Assembly: GCA_015062395.1 (NCBI GenBank)
Contig: SUUS01000005.1
Location: 1-64,000, forward strand
Length of the DNA stretch: 64,000 nucleotides
Source of the DNA: Alphaproteobacteria bacterium
GTDB lineage: Bacteria; Pseudomonadota; Alphaproteobacteria; CAAHEQ01; UBA3637
Direction: 5' to 3'
The notes beneath the pieces were generated by a model. It ran no database searches. It was not told the DNA's origin and saw only the letters and a program-made list of their open reading frames with translations. Made by a program: the position numbers and the translations under genes. This document shows positions 1 to 8,296 of the stretch, piece after piece. Numbering within the stretch: position 1 is the first letter of the stretch; each line of letters begins with the position of its first letter.

Positions 1-2
1 GC

Positions 3-2162
3 CAAAAATGCACTGAAACGGGGTGTGAAATAGATTATACTCAAGAAGGATGTTCTTCTTCTTCAAGTTCTTCTGGTTCTTCGGGTAGTTCGTCTTCCTC
101 TAGTTCTGGTTCATCTTCTTCCAGCTCAGGCTCTTCAAGCTCAAGTTCGTCTTCATCAAGTAGCTCGTCTTCAAGTAGTTCTTCGAGCAGTAGTTCGTCA
201 TCTTCCAGTTCGAGTTCTTCGTCAAGTTCGAGTAGTAGCAGTTCGTCTAGCTCCTCAAGTTCCAGTTCTTCTTCTTCGAGTTCGAGCAGTAGTAGTTCCA
301 GCTCATCAAGTTCTTCTAGTAGTTCTAGTTCCTCAAGCAGTTCGTCGAGTTCTTCTTCGAGCTCTTCAAGTAGTAGCAGTAGTTCTTCGTCCTCGAGTTC
401 ATCAAGTTCAAGCAGTTCATCGAGCAGTTCTAGTTCTTCTTCGAGTTCCAGTAGCTCGTCTTCAAGCTCTAGCTCATCTTCGAGTTCTTCTTCGTCAAGT
501 TCAAGCTCTTCGAGCTCTTCGAGCTCCAGCAGCAGTTCCAGCTCTTCGAGTAGTTCATCAAGTTCAAGTAGTAGTAGCTCTTCAAGTTCTTCAAGTAGTA
601 GTTCATCTTCGAGCAGTTCTTCTTCATCAAGTAGTAGTAGTTCTTCAAGTTCTTCTGGTGGTCCTTGTGTAGATGATCCAGATAACTATCAATGGACAGA
701 TGATGGACAATGCATAAAATGTCCTGTTATGAATCTTTTAACAGGGAACAGATACAAACTTTGTCAGCTGAATGGTCAATGGGCATGTTGTTGTATCGGA
801 GGTGGAATAGATTGGAATGTCAAACAAGACGGCAGTGGAGAATGCGTGCTGTGTATAGCTCCGAAAATTTTTGATGGATACAACGATTGTGTTTGTCCGC
901 CAGAAAGAGCCTCATGTGGTGCTAGTGGGGGTATGTGCTGTAAGGAAGGTGAATACTGTGTAGATTTTAGTTGTTGCAAACCAGAACAATATTGTACAAA
1001 TAGCGGTTCTAAACAATGTTGTTTACTTGGAGAAACCTGTACAGCTAGCGGATGTTGTGATGAAAATGCAGGTTATGCAAAGTATGATAGTCAGCATCAA
1101 AAAGCTGGATGTTGTCGTTTGGGGACAACCAGTATAATGCCTTCACAAGGATACAGTGATTCTGTTTGCTGTAAACCAGGGGAACAAGCTTTTAGTGGTG
1201 GGGGATCTACTTCTTATTTGGGACGCTCTATCGGTTGTTGTCCAGCCAACATGGATGTTGTCTTTGGTGGCTCTTATAATGAGGCTAGCAAATGTTGTAA
1301 TCCAAACTCTACATATGATAAATGTTGTCAAGGAACAGATACATATTTTAAAGCACCAGACGGAAGATCTGATGGCTGTTGTCCTTCAGGTTCAACAGGT
1401 TATGCAACATATGATAGTCAATATCAAAAAGCTGGTTGCTGTCCTGCGGGGACAACCAGTATAATGCCTTCACAAGGATACAGTGATTCTGTTTGCTGTA
1501 AACCAGGGGAACAAGCTTTTAGTGGTGGGGGATCTACTTCTTATTTGGGACGCTCTATCGGTTGTTGTCCAGCCAACATGGACGTTGTCTTTGGTGGCGC
1601 TTATAATGAGGCTAGCAAATGTTGTAATCCAAACTCTACATATGATAAATGTTGTCAAGGAACAGATACATATTTTAAAGCACCAGACGGAAGATCTGAT
1701 GGTTGTTGTCCTTCAGGTTCAACAGGATATGCAACATATCCAACCCCTGGTTGTTGTCCTGCTGGAAAAGTAAGTATAATGCCAGATACAGGCTACCGTG
1801 ATTCTGTTTGTTGTAATCCTGGTGTTAAAGCATTTAGTAAAGGGGGAACGGTTGGTTGTTGCGCTCCAGGAGAAGTAACCGTAGAATGTGGTGCTTATAA
1901 CGAAGCAACTGCGTGTTGCAGTCCTGAACAAGCTAAAGAAGATGCAAGTAAATGTTGTAACTCGGGGAGCAGTGAACCATCAACGCCAACTAAAGGTTGC
2001 CTTAACGACATAACCTTAAAAACTGGTGCAGTATATAAGGTATGTTGTGAGGGAGGGGCCCCAACTCAAGTATCTGGTTATGGTGGAACTAACATTAACG
2101 AAATGTACAAATGCAATTCGCCTTGCACAGGAAATTGTGTCGCAACGCTGGTTTCACCATAG
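3..2162 (+). CDS. Polyserine, Cys-rich repeat secreted/surface protein (5' end outside window)
   Basis: The reading frame is open from the first complete codon (position 3) to the TAG at 2160-2162, so the N-terminus lies upstream of the window. The visible part starts with a short Cys-containing stretch (codons 3-53). It then enters about 200 consecutive codons (54-656) that are serine apart from four glycines, followed by GGPC and a roughly 500-residue Cys-rich domain. That domain is full of CC pairs and carries two near-identical 109-residue repeats plus a diverged third. The ATG at 729 lies inside the frame and is not the start, because the frame is uninterrupted upstream. The protein looks extracellular: disulfide-rich with a flexible linker. 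No catalytic motif or sorting signal is seen at the C-terminus. A possible relative is the lipoprotein at 54076-55101. Function unknown; a surface or adhesin role would be inference. Confidence 0.85.
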   Translation, partial: QKCTETGCEIDYTQEGCSSSSSSSGSSGSSSSSSSGSSSSSSGSSSSSSSSSSSSSSSSSSSSSSSSSSSSSSSSSSSSSSSSSSSSSSSSSSSSSSSSSSSSSSSSSSSSSSSSSSSSSSSSSSSSSSSSSSSSSSSSSSSSSSSSSSSSSSSSSSSSSSSSSSSSSSSSSSSSSSSSSSSSSSSSSSSSSSSSSSSSSSSSSSSSSSSSSSSSSSSGGPCVDDPDNYQWTDDGQCIKCPVMNLLTGNRYKLCQLNGQWACCCIGGGIDWNVKQDGSGECVLCIAPKIFDGYNDCVCPPERASCGASGGMCCKEGEYCVDFSCCKPEQYCTNSGSKQCCLLGETCTASGCCDENAGYAKYDSQHQKAGCCRLGTTSIMPSQGYSDSVCCKPGEQAFSGGGSTSYLGRSIGCCPANMDVVFGGSYNEASKCCNPNSTYDKCCQGTDTYFKAPDGRSDGCCPSGSTGYATYDSQYQKAGCCPAGTTSIMPSQGYSDSVCCKPGEQAFSGGGSTSYLGRSIGCCPANMDVVFGGAYNEASKCCNPNSTYDKCCQGTDTYFKAPDGRSDGCCPSGSTGYATYPTPGCCPAGKVSIMPDTGYRDSVCCNPGVKAFSKGGTVGCCAPGEVTVECGAYNEATACCSPEQAKEDASKCCNSGSSEPSTPTKGCLNDITLKTGAVYKVCCEGGAPTQVSGYGGTNINEMYKCNSPCTGNCVATLVSP
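54..656 (+). repeat. Polyserine-coding tract, about 201 codons
   Basis: Reading in the frame of the downstream Cys-rich domain, nearly every codon from 54 to 656 is TCT, TCA, TCG, TCC, AGT or AGC. Glycine codons occur only at 75, 84, 108 and 129. All six serine codons are mixed irregularly, so there is no long pure trinucleotide run. That argues for selection on the amino acid rather than simple DNA slippage. Confidence 0.9.
1069..1930 (+). repeat. Tandem 327-bp coding repeats (two near-identical, third diverged)
   Basis: Copy 1 (about 1069-1395) and copy 2 (about 1396-1722) align with an offset of exactly 327 bp (109 codons). For example, GGGGACAACC occurs at 1121 and 1448. Only scattered substitutions separate them. 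A third, shorter and clearly diverged copy covers about 1723-1930. The first two therefore reflect recent duplication or gene conversion. Each unit encodes several CC pairs and an MPS...DSVCC segment. Confidence 0.9.
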
Positions 2163-2169
2163 CAAAAAT

Positions 2170-2197
2170 AAAGGGCACCTAAAAGTGCCTTTTATTT
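2170..2197 (+). terminator. Rho-independent terminator after the Cys-rich gene
   Basis: Eight bases after the stop codon, AAAGGGCAC and GTGCCTTTT form a stem (one G-T pair) around a CTAAAA loop, followed by a T-rich stretch. Confidence 0.7.
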
Positions 2198-2390
2198 ATT
2201 GTTGTCGTAAGGCTATTTTCTATAAAAATCCATTTATCCAAAGGGGTAAACAATTTTTTACCCTTATATAAAAGGCAATAAATATATCACAAATACGCAA
2301 AACTAAAGTAGGTGGTTGTAAAGTCTTTGTTTGTTTTTTATACAGAAAAATAATTGTAGGGATTGTACCAAAACATTTTTTCAGAACAAT
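2198..2390. other. Intergenic region without a gene
   Basis: No credible ORF on either strand. The only structure seen is an imperfect hairpin at 2241-2264 (AAGGGGTAAA / TTTACCCTT, one bulged G) without a following T-run. Short frames here lack ribosome binding sites and protein-like composition. Confidence 0.5.
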
Positions 2391-2425
2391 AAAAAAACTC
2401 CTTGTTAAAGAACAAGGAGTTTTTA
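2391..2425 (-). terminator. Terminator of rpmB (bidirectional shape)
   Basis: A perfect 14-bp stem, AAAACTCCTTGTT / AACAAGGAGTTTT, with a short loop, flanked by A-run and T-run. It lies 14 bp past the rpmB stop on the minus strand. Confidence 0.8.
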
Positions 2426-2438
2426 AAACTTTTATCAA

Positions 2439-2726
2439 TTAAACTGATTTTTGAGCTTTTAAAATACGTTTTTTTACGCTTTTTGCTTCTTCAGTTAAAC
2501 GACTGTTGGAAGTTGATAACAAATAATTATCCAAACCACCATTGTGTTCAATTGTGCGCAAGCCATGAGCAGAAATACGGAAGCGAACCAAATTTCCCAA
2601 AATTTCACTCATCAAAGATACGTTCTGTAAATTCGGCAAGAAACGACGTCTTGTCGCATTTTTAGCATGGCTAACTGTATTACCAGATTGAACACCTTTT
2701 CCCATCACAGGACAACGTTTTGCCAT
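2439..2726 (-). CDS. rpmB: 50S ribosomal protein L28
   Basis: A 95-residue protein starting MAKRCPVMGKGVQ, the hallmark L28 N-terminus. It continues with the basic N-T-R-R-R-F-L-P-N-L core and a Lys/Ser C-terminus, so it has normal family length. The frame extends ten codons upstream to an earlier ATG. I place the start at 2726 because of the family N-terminus and an AAAGG ribosome-binding sequence just before it. It is a structural protein of the large subunit. The gene stands alone, with a TTGACT-N17-TAAAAG promoter-like pair at 2769-2797 and a strong terminator. Confidence 0.95.
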   Translation of the reverse strand: MAKRCPVMGKGVQSGNTVSHAKNATRRRFLPNLQNVSLMSEILGNLVRFRISAHGLRTIEHNGGLDNYLLSTSNSRLTEEAKSVKKRILKAQKSV

Positions 2727-2768
2727 TTTTTTTACCCTTTCATCATTACGATACAAACATGAGCCTCT

Positions 2769-2797
2769 CTTTTACATCATTTTGAATCAAAAGTCAA
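2769..2797 (-). promoter_or_regulatory. Possible rpmB promoter
   Basis: On the minus strand TTGACT (2792-2797) is 17 bp from TAAAAG (2769-2774), about 45 bp upstream of the rpmB start. The -35 is good and the -10 poor. The -35 resembles those in front of hpf, ffh and rpoH in this window. Confidence 0.4.
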
Positions 2798-2813
2798 CAA
2801 CTTTTTTATAAAT

Positions 2814-3416
2814 TTAGATAAATTTTATTAAAAGAAAGCTTCCGATTAACAAAATAACGAATAAAACAGACAGCCAACCTAGATTTTTTTCTATATAATC
2901 TTTCATGGGTTTTCCCCATTTATACAGCAACCAAGCAATTAAGAAGAAACGCATCCCTCTGGAAATAATGGATGCTATTGCAAATACAAATAAATTTAAT
3001 TCTACTGCCCCACTGGCGATTGTGACGACTTTATAGGGGAACGGTGTTAAGCCTGCAATAAATACAATCCATGCGCCAAATTGATGATACCAGTCTTTAA
3101 AACGATTAAAGGCATCGATTAAATGCCAATCTGTTAACAAAGGTGTTAATGCAATTTCATCCAAAGCAAATCCGATACCGTAGCCCAAAAAACCACCTAA
3201 AACACTGGCAACTGTGCAGTATAAAGCAAGTTGAAATGCTTTTTGCCTTTGTGCTAAAATAAGTGGAATTAAAAAAATGTCTGGAGGTATTGGGAAAAAA
3301 GAGCTTTCTATAAAAGATATAATAACCAAAGCCCAAACAGCATTGCTTTTTGCAGAAATGGTCATCGCCCAATTATACATAGATTTTATTAATTTATTGT
3401 ATGCGTTTTTTAACAT
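2814..3416 (-). CDS. DedA/YqaA-family inner-membrane protein
   Basis: A 200-residue hydrophobic protein with about five membrane segments. It carries the family marks ESSFFPIPPD near residue 40 and the G-x-T-P-F-P-Y-K segment near residue 145. DedA/SNARE-associated proteins are putative lipid (undecaprenyl phosphate or phosphatidylethanolamine) translocases, and the YqaA subgroup is short like this one. The start at 3416 has AGGAGA six bases upstream. It lies between rpmB and the tol operon on the minus strand. Substrate not deducible. Confidence 0.8.
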   Translation of the reverse strand: MLKNAYNKLIKSMYNWAMTISAKSNAVWALVIISFIESSFFPIPPDIFLIPLILAQRQKAFQLALYCTVASVLGGFLGYGIGFALDEIALTPLLTDWHLIDAFNRFKDWYHQFGAWIVFIAGLTPFPYKVVTIASGAVELNLFVFAIASIISRGMRFFLIAWLLYKWGKPMKDYIEKNLGWLSVLFVILLIGSFLLIKFI

Positions 3417-3474
3417 ATTATGTCTCCTGATTGTTTTATAGCAGAAGTCAAAAAAATAATAAAGGATTATTTTG

Positions 3475-3599
3475 TATAATGAAAAATTTTACAAATTTGG
3501 ATACGTGTATTTTTTTATTTGGATGTTTTCAGAAAAAGCTCTTGAGAAAAAAACAAATCCTGTTTATGATATAAAAATATCAAAAAAAGGAGTTATATT
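3475..3599 (+). promoter_or_regulatory. tolQ upstream region with -10-like TATAAT
   Basis: TATAAT at 3475-3480 lies about 120 bp before tolQ, but no convincing -35 sits 17 bp upstream. An AAAGGAG ribosome-binding site precedes the tolQ ATG at 3600. A short open frame from 3472 overlaps the tolQ start and looks like chance. Confidence 0.35.
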
Positions 3600-4316
3600 A
3601 TGCAACAACAAGTCGCTGGTGCCGTTTCTATGTCAATTTTGGGAATGTTTAATCATTCCGATGTTTTTATGAAGGCTTTAATTATCGCTTTATTGCTTGC
3701 ATCTGTTTGGTCATGGGCAATTATTATTGAAAAATGGCGAATCTTTAAGCGTATACGTATTCGTTCAAATACTTTTGAACGCCAATTTTGGTCTGCTGGT
3801 TCTTTGGAAGTTTTATACAATGACTTAAATGGTAAACCAAAGGATCCGTTGTCGGCTATTTTTCTTGCTGCGATGAAAGAATGGAAACGTTCTATGCGTG
3901 TTCGTAAGGAAGGTTCTTTTAAAGGGGTTAATTTACAAGAACGTATCGAAAAAGTTATGCAAATTACAATAGAACGGGAAGTTGAAAAATTAAATAATCG
4001 ATTGATTTTTTTGGCTTCGACAGGTTCTGTAGCGCCTTTGGCTGGTTTGTTCGGTACCGTATGGGGAATTATGTCCAGCTTCCAAGCTATCGGAATAACA
4101 AAAAATACGAACATTTCAGCTGTTGCGCCTGGTGTGGCAGAAGCTTTGCTGACAACAGCAGTCGGTTTGATTGCTGCAATTCCTGCTGTGGTGGCGTATA
4201 ATAAGTTCGCGAATGATATTGAACGCTTTACCAATAAAATGGAAACTTTCGCTGGCGAGTTGGATGCAATTATTTCTCGTCAAATCGAAAATGTCGCTGA
4301 AGAAAAGGAACAATAA
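3600..4316 (+). CDS. tolQ: Tol-Pal system proton channel subunit TolQ
   Basis: A 238-residue MotA/TolQ/ExbB-family protein. One membrane helix lies near residues 22-42 and two lie in the C-terminal half (about 140-160 and 175-200), separated by a cytoplasmic loop. The G-x-F-G-T-V-W-G-I-M segment is the family signature. TolQ and TolR form the proton-driven motor that energises TolA for outer-membrane constriction at division. The ATG has AAAAGGAG upstream and its TAA abuts the tolR ATG. The usual upstream thioesterase gene ybgC is not present here. Confidence 0.95.
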   Translation: MQQQVAGAVSMSILGMFNHSDVFMKALIIALLLASVWSWAIIIEKWRIFKRIRIRSNTFERQFWSAGSLEVLYNDLNGKPKDPLSAIFLAAMKEWKRSMRVRKEGSFKGVNLQERIEKVMQITIEREVEKLNNRLIFLASTGSVAPLAGLFGTVWGIMSSFQAIGITKNTNISAVAPGVAEALLTTAVGLIAAIPAVVAYNKFANDIERFTNKMETFAGELDAIISRQIENVAEEKEQ

Positions 4317-4763
4317 ATGGCTTTTTTATTTCGCAGAAAAAGACGCAAATCTGTTATTAAAAGCGAAGTGAATTTAACTCCGTTAATTGATGTTATGACT
4401 TCTTTATTGGCGATATTTATGATTACAGCGCCATTGTTGACAACAGGGATTCCTTTAGATTTGCCAAATGGCGATGGAAAAAATTTATCTGTGGATGATA
4501 AAACGTTGGATTTATCCGTAGATAAAGATGGCACCATTTTTATGGGTAAAACTAAAATAAATAAAGATGATTTACTCGTCAAATTAAAGGCTGTACTTAA
4601 GGAAAATCCAAACATTAAAATCGTAATCAGTGCTGATAAAGGAACAGCTTATGGCAATGTCATTGAATTGATGGCTTTTTTACGGGTTTCTGGTTATGCT
4701 CAAGTTGGGTTGAAGACAGATATCTCTGTCGTTCATTCGGACGGTAAAAGGATGGTAAAGTGA
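4317..4763 (+). CDS. tolR: Tol-Pal system protein TolR (ExbD family)
   Basis: 148 residues. A basic N-terminus is followed by V-N-L-T-P-L-I-D-V, with the membrane-embedded Asp conserved in TolR/ExbD motors, a single transmembrane helix near residues 25-45, and a periplasmic domain. It starts immediately after the tolQ stop and overlaps tolA by 4 bp (GTGA), so translation is probably coupled. It partners TolQ in proton-motive-force harvesting. Confidence 0.95.
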   Translation: MAFLFRRKRRKSVIKSEVNLTPLIDVMTSLLAIFMITAPLLTTGIPLDLPNGDGKNLSVDDKTLDLSVDKDGTIFMGKTKINKDDLLVKLKAVLKENPNIKIVISADKGTAYGNVIELMAFLRVSGYAQVGLKTDISVVHSDGKRMVK

Positions 4764-5686
4764 ATTCTTCCTTTTGGATTTCTTTAATCGGGCATGTTTT
4801 ATTGGGGGGGATTTTTTTTATAACCTTGCCAAAGTTTAATGCTCCAACAAATTTATCTGAAAACGTCCCTATTTTTATTGATTTAAAAAATGTCGAAATA
4901 TCGGAAAATACAAATTTACCTGCAAAAATAAAAAAAGAAACGGTTGTTCGTAAAACACCTAAACAGGAAGTAAAAAAGAAAACGAATGTTGTCAAAAAAC
5001 ACGTTGAGGTGCCTGTAAAAAAAGTACAGGAAATAAAACCTGTTCAAAAGGTAGAAAAAAAAGCCGATGTTGCAGTCGTAGAAAAAAAAGAAGAAAAAAA
5101 AGTGCTTTCGGTTAAACCTAAAGTAAAACCTGTACCCAAAAAGCCCGAGGTTAGTGCGCCTGTAAAATCGGTAAAAGTACCATCAAAACCTGTAAATGAT
5201 GAACCATCTTTGGATTCGTTGCTTGCTTCTGTTGAAAAAATAAAACCATCTTCAAGCGTTTCTAAAAGTTCTGAAAAAGATGAATTGGCTGATTTGTTGG
5301 AAGGAAGTTTGAATGGGATTAAAGGTGGAAAAACAAAGCCTCTTTCGAATAAATTGAGTGTCAGTCAGTTAGATTTTATACAAACAGCAGTCCGTCAACA
5401 TTGGATGCGACCAGATGATGGTGATTTGGATTTAAAAATCGAAGTTCGTGTTTCTTTAGACAGAGAGGGAAATGTTTTAGATGTTGAATTTTTGGATAAA
5501 AAGTTTTATAATGCCACTGGACGGTTAAAGTCAAATGCTGAAAGCACGATACGTGCAGTTTATATCTGTGATAAATTGGGCAAAGATTCGCCCTTTCGGA
5601 TTTTGGCTTTAAAAAATCCACAGACATATTTCCAATGGAAACAAATCGATCTTAACTTTGATTTTAGAGATGAAGGCAACAGGTAA
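4760..5686 (+). CDS. tolA: Tol-Pal system protein TolA
   Basis: 308 residues from a GTG start that overlaps the tolR stop by 4 bp. One N-terminal membrane helix (about 5-22) is followed by a long Lys/Pro/Val-rich linker with many KP and KK pairs (about 55-165). A C-terminal domain with Q-x-x-W-x-x-P and a V-x-x-D-x-x-G-x-V segment matches the TonB/TolA fold. TolA spans the periplasm from TolQR to Pal/TolB. Family length varies widely; the linker here is moderate. Confidence 0.9.
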   Translation: MNSSFWISLIGHVLLGGIFFITLPKFNAPTNLSENVPIFIDLKNVEISENTNLPAKIKKETVVRKTPKQEVKKKTNVVKKHVEVPVKKVQEIKPVQKVEKKADVAVVEKKEEKKVLSVKPKVKPVPKKPEVSAPVKSVKVPSKPVNDEPSLDSLLASVEKIKPSSSVSKSSEKDELADLLEGSLNGIKGGKTKPLSNKLSVSQLDFIQTAVRQHWMRPDDGDLDLKIEVRVSLDREGNVLDVEFLDKKFYNATGRLKSNAESTIRAVYICDKLGKDSPFRILALKNPQTYFQWKQIDLNFDFRDEGNR

Positions 5687-5688
5687 AA

Positions 5689-6981
5689 ATGAAAAAAATA
5701 TGCGTCTTTTTAATGTGTTTATTTTTTAATACGGCTGTACAAGCACAGTTGAAGATAGATATCACGGGAGGATATCACGAGCCTATGCCTATTGCTATTG
5801 CGCCATTTTCAGGGGAGGGTAGAGCTCAAGATATTCGTCAAATTATCGAGGATAATTTGCAAGGAACTGGATTATTTCGAATCATTGATGAAAATGCTTA
5901 TACTCAAAAATTAACAGATGTCAGATTGTCTCCTGATTTTCCTGCTTGGCAAGTAATTAACGCACAGGCGTTGCTTTTTGCTAATGTTGAAAACACAGAA
6001 GATAATAAATTAAAAATATCTTTTCGCTTATGGGATGTGTATGGACAATATCCGATGCTTGGACGTGTTTTGACTCTGTCATCGAATGAATGGCGTCGTT
6101 TGGGACATATTGTTTCCGATTTGGTTTATAGTCAAATAACAGGTGAAAGTGGATACTTTGATACCAGATTGGTTTATGTCGCTCAAAGTGGTAGTCCTTC
6201 GAAACCTCAAAAACGTTTGGCTGTGATGGATCAAGATGGCGCTAATCAACATTATTTGACCGATGGAAAAAGTTTGGTCTTAACGCCTCGTTTTGCTCCG
6301 AATATGCAAAAAATTGCTTATATGTCGTACAAAGGTGGAAAACCACGTGTTATGATTATGGATTTACGGACTATGGAAGAAACGGATTTAGGGTTGTTTA
6401 CGGGGATGAGTTTTGCTCCACGTTTTTCTAATGATGGCAATAAAATGTTATTTTCTTTATCAAAAAATGGTAATTCTGAAATCTATGTATATGATTTGCA
6501 AACGGGTATCCAAACTCAATTAACGAAACATCCTGCAATTGATACTTCAGCATGTTTTTCTCCTGATGACAGCAAAATTGTTTTCAATTCAGATAGAAGT
6601 GGTTCGCAACAATTATATGTTATGGATTCGGATGGGAAAAATGTAAAAAGAATTAGCTTTTCTGGAAAGGGAAGTTATGCAACACCAGTATGGTCGCCTC
6701 GAGGGGATTATATTGCCTTTACAAAAATACAAGGTGGCGAATTTTTTATCGGTTTGATGCGTCCAGATGGCAGTGCAGAGCGTTTAATCGCTCAAGGTTA
6801 TTTGACCGAAGGTCCAACATTTGCACCAAACGGACGGGTATTGGCTTTTTATAAACAAAATTTAGATGAAAATACGGGTATTTATACCATAGACATTACA
6901 GGTCACAATGAACGATATATTAAAACGCCAGCGCTTGCATCTGATCCAGCTTGGTCTCCTTTATTGTTTGAAAAAAAATAA
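5689..6981 (+). CDS. tolB: Tol-Pal system beta-propeller protein TolB
   Basis: A 430-residue periplasmic protein with a signal peptide (cleavage likely after V-Q-A of residues 16-20). An N-terminal alpha/beta domain starts I-A-I-A-P-F, and a six-bladed propeller shows repeated P-x-F/W-S-P-D-x-x-x-I-x-F/Y units. It interacts with Pal and TolA. It follows tolA by 2 bp. After it, 93 bp separate it from two lipoprotein genes before pal. Confidence 0.95.
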   Translation: MKKICVFLMCLFFNTAVQAQLKIDITGGYHEPMPIAIAPFSGEGRAQDIRQIIEDNLQGTGLFRIIDENAYTQKLTDVRLSPDFPAWQVINAQALLFANVENTEDNKLKISFRLWDVYGQYPMLGRVLTLSSNEWRRLGHIVSDLVYSQITGESGYFDTRLVYVAQSGSPSKPQKRLAVMDQDGANQHYLTDGKSLVLTPRFAPNMQKIAYMSYKGGKPRVMIMDLRTMEETDLGLFTGMSFAPRFSNDGNKMLFSLSKNGNSEIYVYDLQTGIQTQLTKHPAIDTSACFSPDDSKIVFNSDRSGSQQLYVMDSDGKNVKRISFSGKGSYATPVWSPRGDYIAFTKIQGGEFFIGLMRPDGSAERLIAQGYLTEGPTFAPNGRVLAFYKQNLDENTGIYTIDITGHNERYIKTPALASDPAWSPLLFEKK

Positions 6982-7074
6982 AAAAATGATATAAATTTTA
7001 ATTGAAAATTAACATTTAAAGACTTAAAGTAAAAAAAGGAATTATTTTTTAACCTGTAATAAAAGAGGTCTCTT

Positions 7075-8103
7075 ATGAAAAAAACGGCATTGTTTGTTTT
7101 AACATCTTGTGCTTTAGCTGGTTGTTATACGTCTCCAGAAATGACAGAAAATAAATATCGTCAATACTACAGTGATACAGAAATTTGTGGTACAGAAACG
7201 ATGTATCAAAATAAAAATTTAAGAGATTGTATTGAAGGCAGATTGGCTGATGAAGATTTGAACAAAAAGACAGTTTCTATTGTCGAAGTGAAAAATTCTT
7301 TGCCTTTGGTTGTTCCTAAAACAGACGATGATGAAGAAATGTTGGATGCGTCCAGAGTATATGAAGTCGTAGATATTCGTAAAGATGCTTCAGTTGTTGT
7401 TGAAAATGGTGTAGCATCCGAGGAAGAAATAAAAAAAGACGACGTTGAAGTTTCTGACCAGACTGTGACAACAGATGAAATAAACCAGCAAGAAAGTGTC
7501 GCAGATGAAGTCGTATCTCAAGAAAGTGCGAAGGAAGAAGTTCGTGAGCAAGAACAAACAGCTCAAGAAGAAGTTGTTGTTGTAGAAGACTTTGAAAAAG
7601 ACGCAGAAAATAAGCTTCCAGAATTTGTTGATGGCGAAATGGTTGAAGTGCCTGCATTAGATTCTCGCGAAGAAGATGTTCAAGCCGATAATATAGAGGT
7701 TGTTGATGATGTTGTTCATCGTGGGAACGATGTCGTGGTTGACGATTTAGAAGAAAATAAAATTTCTGATGGTGTTTTGGTTGAAAATTCTGAAACAGTT
7801 CAATCGGATAACGGTAATGCTCAATCAATTAATGGTGTCACATTGGTTGTCGGTCCTTTGAAAGAAGATTTGGTCATTGAAGTTAAAACGGCTGCAGAAA
7901 AAAAAGAAGAAGCAAGCCAAACGAAAGAAGTAAAAACGATTAAGGCTGATGAGGTTAGAAGGACTAGAATGAATGGTCAACAAAGGAAACAGATGACTGT
8001 TGAAGAACGCAGAGAAATGGCCAAAAAAAGATATATGGACAGACGGGCTAAAGAAAAAAATAGCAAAAATGAAAAAGAAGTCTTGCCAAGTGAAGAAAAA
8101 TAG
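7075..8103 (+). CDS. Acidic, Val/Glu-rich lipoprotein of unknown function in the tol-pal cluster
   Basis: 342 residues with a lipoprotein signal peptide (lipobox LAGC, Cys about residue 17). After a short globular-looking segment with two Cys (residues 20-65), most of the chain is low-complexity, highly acidic sequence rich in V, E, D and Q. It ends in a basic, helical tail (E-E-R-R-E-M-A-K-K-R, about 310-340). The charge reversal and length would suit a flexible periplasmic tether, but this is inference. The ribosome site AAAGAGG precedes the ATG. I do not recognise the family. Confidence 0.75.
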   Translation: MKKTALFVLTSCALAGCYTSPEMTENKYRQYYSDTEICGTETMYQNKNLRDCIEGRLADEDLNKKTVSIVEVKNSLPLVVPKTDDDEEMLDASRVYEVVDIRKDASVVVENGVASEEEIKKDDVEVSDQTVTTDEINQQESVADEVVSQESAKEEVREQEQTAQEEVVVVEDFEKDAENKLPEFVDGEMVEVPALDSREEDVQADNIEVVDDVVHRGNDVVVDDLEENKISDGVLVENSETVQSDNGNAQSINGVTLVVGPLKEDLVIEVKTAAEKKEEASQTKEVKTIKADEVRRTRMNGQQRKQMTVEERREMAKKRYMDRRAKEKNSKNEKEVLPSEEK

Positions 8104-8147
8104 TTTAATACAATAGTGTGGTTAACTTAAAATAAATGGAGAATATT

Positions 8148-8273
8148 ATGAAAAAAATTCTTATTGCTATGTTGATTGCTTGTGCTTGTGTCACTGCATG
8201 TACATCTAATGATGCAGGTTCTGCAAGAACTCGTTCTTCTGCAGTTGAAACATTGCCAGCAGAAAATAAATAA
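8148..8273 (+). CDS. Small 41-residue lipoprotein
   Basis: The ORF begins ATG at 8148 with TGGAG nine bases upstream and ends TAA at 8271-8273. The protein starts MKKILIAMLIACACVTAC, a compact lipoprotein signal with a Val-Thr-Ala-Cys lipobox. The mature part is only about 23 polar residues. It lies in the gap between the acidic lipoprotein and pal, in the same direction with short spacers. Good SD plus lipobox make it a likely real small gene, of unknown function. Confidence 0.65.
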   Translation: MKKILIAMLIACACVTACTSNDAGSARTRSSAVETLPAENK

Positions 8274-8296
8274 TTAATTTAAAATGGATGGTGAAG

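Noticed and set aside
729-731. ATG at 729 as the start of the Cys-rich protein
   Set aside because: The frame is open upstream through the polyserine tract to the window edge, and no ribosome site precedes this ATG.
776-1931. Open frames on the minus strand and in the +1 frame across the Cys-rich repeats
   Set aside because: They mirror the repeat structure of the real gene, have no ribosome sites and show compositions typical of shadow frames.
2198-2390. Insertion sequence or phage remnant
   Set aside because: No terminal inverted repeats, target duplications or transposase/integrase fragments were seen here or elsewhere in the window.
2402-2665. Plus-strand ORF over rpmB
   Set aside because: Antisense to a certain ribosomal protein gene and begins inside its terminator hairpin.
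7316-7828. 170-codon minus-strand ORF opposite the acidic lipoprotein
   Set aside because: His/Gln/Leu-rich composition is the expected complement of Val/Glu/Asp codons; no SD.
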